NCBI GenBank assembly: GCA_037892935.1
Contig: JAYXKI010000003.1
Span: 992,001 to 1,056,000 of the forward strand
Reading direction: 5' to 3'
Source of the DNA: Phlebopus portentosus
Lineage: Eukaryota; Basidiomycota; Agaricomycetes; Boletales; Boletinellaceae
Length of the DNA: 64,000 nt
Shown here: positions 60,965-64,000 of the stretch, in pieces
Numbering within the stretch: the stretch's first letter is position 1
Layout: each line of letters starts with the position of its first letter
Notes under the pieces: generated by a model
What the model saw: the letters and a program-made list of their open reading frames with translations, nothing else
Told to the model about the DNA's origin: nothing
Database searches by the model: none
Program-made: the position numbers and the translations under genes

Positions 60965-62705
60965 TCACAGCAGATCATCGGGAGAGACCCCGATCCCAGA
61001 AATCACACACTTGATCACTGGCTTCCCGTCAGGACTCTTCCCAAGCTTCGTCGTCTCGAACGCTTCCACAGCGTGATCGAAGTCATATCTCATCCGATAC
61101 GTTAGCATCAGTCATACTTAGTTTGAGTGATGAGACATACCTGTGAGTGACAAGGGGCTTGAGGTCAATCTTACCAGACGACACAAGCGCAATAGACAAC
61201 TGATAGTCTCCAGGCTATCATCGTTTGAGCATGATCAAACTGGGTCAGAATCTAGAGCTGATTGAAACCGACTCACGCCATAACGGAAAGAACCCAGCAT
61301 GTTGAGTTCTTTCACAAGAAGAAGCGCGATCGGGATTTGCACGTCTGCGGAGCCCATTCCAACCTATCAATCCCGTCATTTTTAGCAACATCTCTCGAAC
61401 AAAGTCAATCAGAGATATACTCACCTGGAGGAATGTACCTCCAACCTTCGCGAGGTAGAGACCCATCTGAATGCACACTTCCGCACCACTAGCGTCAATA
61501 ACGAGGTCAAGGCTCTTCGGTCCACGCTCCTCGACGCCCAACTTCTCCTTAAGCAACCCGGCAGCGCGACGTGAGTATACCATCTTCGTCTCGCCTTGCT
61601 CGAAGGGAGGCGGGACGAATCCTTCTGTCGCGGCATACTTCACCGCGAACTCGACACGTGATGGAACGATGTCGACAGCAATAATGCGTGATGCACCCAG
61701 GGCTTTCGCAACCGCCATGCATAGCAGACCAACCGGCCCGCATCCGAAGATCGCCACATTTTGGTTCGCCCGCAATTTCGCGAGGGTCGAGACGGAATGC
61801 ACGGCAACAGACAGAGGTTCCATCTTGCGCGGAATAGAATTAGCATATATTCAGTGTTTTTGACACCGTCATGATGCGCACCATGGCTCCATCCTCTAGC
61901 GTGAGGTTATCTGGCAGCTTGTATGCCAGGTCTGAAGGGATCTTGTAGTACTTCCCAAGTGTACCATCGTAAGGAGGCGTAGCAGCGAAGATGACATCAG
62001 GGCAAAGCTATTATTCAGAAAATCCATCAACAATATTTTACGAAAATCCTGAAGCAAAGCGCATACATTGTACTTGCCGCTCTTGCACGCTTCGCAAGTA
62101 CGGCACGTCGCTCCAGGCTCCATTGCGACCTTGTCGCCCGGCTTGAGGTGTTTGACCTTCGGGCCGACTTCGGGGAATTCTCAGTCTCAGACCTAACCTA
62201 GCAACAAGTCGAAGCTCGTACCTTTGGCTACGATACCGGAGGATTCATGGCCAAGGACCTAGATTACCGTCCATTGTCTTAGCACGATCGATTGCTTCGG
62301 GCAAAGAAGGGAGAGTGCACACCATGGGCTTTTCGACGATGAAGTCGCCTATCCGGCCTGCGACGAGATAGTGGACCTGCAGAGGGCCCATGTTCACAGA
62401 CCAATCTACAAAGAGGGCATTACGAAACTCACATCCGAACCACAGATGCCTGGGTGTGTGCATGCAGCAGTCAGTCAGTCAGTCAGTCAGTCAGTCAGAA
62501 GCACTTCATTTTAAGTAGATATGACCGCGAGTACCGCACCTGTTTTCTTGACTTCGACGAGGACCTCATCGTCATCGACTTATCGCATATAATCAATTCA
62601 GTGTCTATGAATCGGATAAACCCCACACTCACTTTCAGGAATCGGTCGTTCCTCATAAATGACATCGTTGATTCCACGAAGGATGAAAGACTTGTTCTCG
62701 CTCAT
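60965..62705 (-). CDS. NAD-dependent xylitol/sorbitol dehydrogenase (zinc MDR family)
   Basis: Medium-chain dehydrogenase that oxidises polyols such as xylitol to xylulose. The start gives [40 protein letters not shown] carries the catalytic zinc Cys and His; its ICGSD part comes from a 17-base exon at 62433-62449. Then [31 protein letters not shown] and [11 protein letters not shown] (four structural-zinc Cys), [40 protein letters not shown] (Rossmann), [13 protein letters not shown] and [20 protein letters not shown]. The last exons give [36 protein letters not shown] and the C-terminus [16 protein letters not shown]. Two residue insertions in the middle resemble fungal XDHs. All key residues are present. 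Sorbitol versus xylitol preference is not decidable here. Confidence 0.9.
62468..62498. repeat. (CAGT)n microsatellite in an intron of the dehydrogenase
   Basis: 31 bases of uninterrupted four-base repeat, upstream of the 17-base exon within the same intron. The matching place in the decayed copy has no such array, so it expanded after duplication or was lost there. Confidence 0.9.
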
Positions 62706-63277
62706 TGCTGTTACGATTGCTAAGTATAATGAAGGAATGAGGTGAGAGGGTAGTTAAGAAGAAGTGAGAGTATGTATGTATTTATCGCTAGTCTAGTCAG
62801 CAGGTCGTAGAGAACCGTACCTGGAACGTTCGGCCCGTCCGAGGGAATGCAAAACGGCTGGGTCGACTCGGTTTTTGTAGGGAATCCCGAGTTCTCGCCG
62901 CCGTCTTATAAGTAACATCGATTGAACTGGCACAGGATGAATGGGAGGGATCGGAACAAGATAGCGATATTAGAGCGCATATACTCACCTCCTTTTAGCT
63001 CTTGTCCACGGAGTTCAAAAAAAGTAAGTAAATTACCGAATTAGTCGATGGGTACAAATAGATACAAATTATATCAAAGTCAGCCTCTAGATCTGTTTTA
63101 ATCCAGTCGGAAATGAACATGAACAACTGCATGCGTGCACTACATCCATCCAGGCTGACACCGCTCTAGATTCAGTTGTATATAACCGGTCCTTCAAGCA
63201 AAGAATGTCCCTTGGATCCACGTCACCCACCAAACCCATCTTCAATCTTCCCATCCACGGACAACATCGGATAACAA
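62706..63277. other. Divergent promoter of dehydrogenase and kinase
   Basis: Contains the 5' flank shared with the decayed copy up to about 62955, then unique DNA before the kinase start. No coding exon recognised. Confidence 0.4.
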
Positions 63278-64000
63278 ATGGCAGAGACGTTCGAGTTCGA
63301 TCAAATCGAGAACGTCCAGATCCCCTGCCTCCTCAACCGCAAGATCGACAATGGCCGCTTCAAACTCATAAAGCGTATCGGACACGGTGGATATAGCGTC
63401 GTCTACCTCGCAGTCAACTTGTTTCATCATCCCCGCTCTTCATATCCATCGCGCGTTGCTGTTAAATGTCTCCTCGCAAGCAGGAAACAGAAGTTTCAAC
63501 GGGAGGTCGAGATCCACAAACGCGCTGCTCGTCATGTACGGGGCGTCATCAGGATATATCGCACTCTCCAGGAAGGCGACCTGTTTTTCGTCATACTGGA
63601 ATATTGCCCGCAAGGTGATCTGTTCAGTGCAATTACAGAAAGCCGCACTTTCCTGGGGAATGATCGCCTCATCAAAGGCGTCTTTATCCAGCTTATCGAG
63701 ATCATCATGCTTTTGCATAACGTAGGCATCTACCATCGAGACTTGAAACCGGAGAACGTGCTTTGTGTATTGTCTCCGCAGGACCTGCGTAAAGGACAGC
63801 CTACGAACGTTCTTTTGGCTGACTTCGGATTAGCAACAGAGAATCCCATGTCAGAAAGCTTCGGCTGTGGAAGTTATTACTACATGACTCCCGAATGTTT
63901 AGCAGGCTCGTACAGCACCAGGGTCAAGGCTTACTCAAGTCCCGCGGCGGATATATGGGCTCTCGGGATCATGCTCGTGAACCTCGTCTGTGGGCGATCA
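63278..64000 (+). CDS. Ser/Thr protein kinase, Ran1/Vhs1/Sks1-like, cut by window edge
   Basis: Single open frame from ATG 63278 with no stop before the window end, 241 codons seen. After MAETFEFDQIENVQIPCLL the kinase domain starts RFKLIKRIGHGGYSVVYLAV (Gly loop), VAVKCLL (ATP lysine), VILEYCPQGDLFSAI (hinge), IYHRDLKPENVL (HRD catalytic loop), LLADFGLAT (DFG) and FGCGSYYYMTPECLAGSY, then SSPAADIWALGIMLVNLVCG. The FGCGSYYYMTPE activation segment is typical of the Ran1/Sks1/Vhs1 group, linked to meiosis entry and glucose or salt signalling. All catalytic residues seen are intact; the C-lobe is missing only because the window ends. Confidence 0.9.
   Translation, partial: MAETFEFDQIENVQIPCLLNRKIDNGRFKLIKRIGHGGYSVVYLAVNLFHHPRSSYPSRVAVKCLLASRKQKFQREVEIHKRAARHVRGVIRIYRTLQEGDLFFVILEYCPQGDLFSAITESRTFLGNDRLIKGVFIQLIEIIMLLHNVGIYHRDLKPENVLCVLSPQDLRKGQPTNVLLADFGLATENPMSESFGCGSYYYMTPECLAGSYSTRVKAYSSPAADIWALGIMLVNLVCGRS

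Larger units (their letters stand above)
60750..62955. repeat. Tandem duplication, right copy (intact gene)
   Basis: Partner of 58345-60290 in the same orientation. Contains the intact dehydrogenase and its promoter up to the shared stretch gaactggcacaggatgaatggg. Confidence 0.8.

Overview
The window reads as nuclear DNA of a filamentous basidiomycete, most likely an agaricomycete. Genes are split by many 45-70 base GT-AG introns, they alternate strands at about one per 2.7 kb, and the gene families are fungal (EMC3, Emp24, Yrb1, Prp5, Ura4, Kip3-type kinesin, Pho85-type cyclin, xylitol dehydrogenase, Ran1-type kinase). I see no prophage, transposon, CRISPR array, rRNA or tRNA. Gene coordinates run from start codon to stop codon and include introns. 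Splice junctions were inferred by eye from consensus sites and family motifs.

Layout. 1-8.1 kb: the cut-off end of a ZIFL-type MFS transporter (-), an ankyrin-FYVE-RING protein (+), an acidic protein of unknown function (-), and proteasome inhibitor PI31 (-). 8.2-20.9 kb: Prp5 DEAD-box splicing helicase (+), a DHA1-type MFS transporter with an apparent one-base frameshift (+), a ferric reductase (-), a sparse 1.8 kb stretch, and kynurenine aminotransferase (+). 21-32.8 kb: a Slh1/ASCC3-like double helicase lacking its last domain (-), EMC3 (+), a GW/WG-repeat protein (-), and dihydroorotase (-). 33-44 kb: kinesin-8 (+), Emp24 (-), RanBP1 (+), mitochondrial ClpX (-), and cactin (+). 44-53.6 kb: ubiquitin E1 UBA1 (+), a Pho85-type cyclin (+), and the meiotic RING protein HEI10 (+). 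53.9-64 kb: a large disordered CUE-domain protein (-), a decayed and an intact tandem copy of xylitol dehydrogenase (-), and the start of a Ran1/Vhs1-type kinase (+).

The genes are mostly housekeeping and do not form a pathway cluster. Ubiquitin and proteasome functions recur (FYVE-RING protein, PI31, UBA1, HEI10, CUE protein), as do splicing functions (Prp5, cactin). Several neighbours are divergent pairs on 86-280 base promoters, and four intergenic regions carry a CACGTG box.

The most notable observations are: a 3-base exon that supplies one histidine of the PI3P-binding motif of the FYVE domain; 7- and 18-base exons in the HEI10 RING; about nineteen GW/WG motifs in an uncharacterised protein that could be an Argonaute-binding platform; a helicase with a degenerate second cassette and no second Sec63 domain; a possible non-AUG mitochondrial leader plus a uORF on the kynurenine aminotransferase; and a clear tandem duplication with one dying copy.
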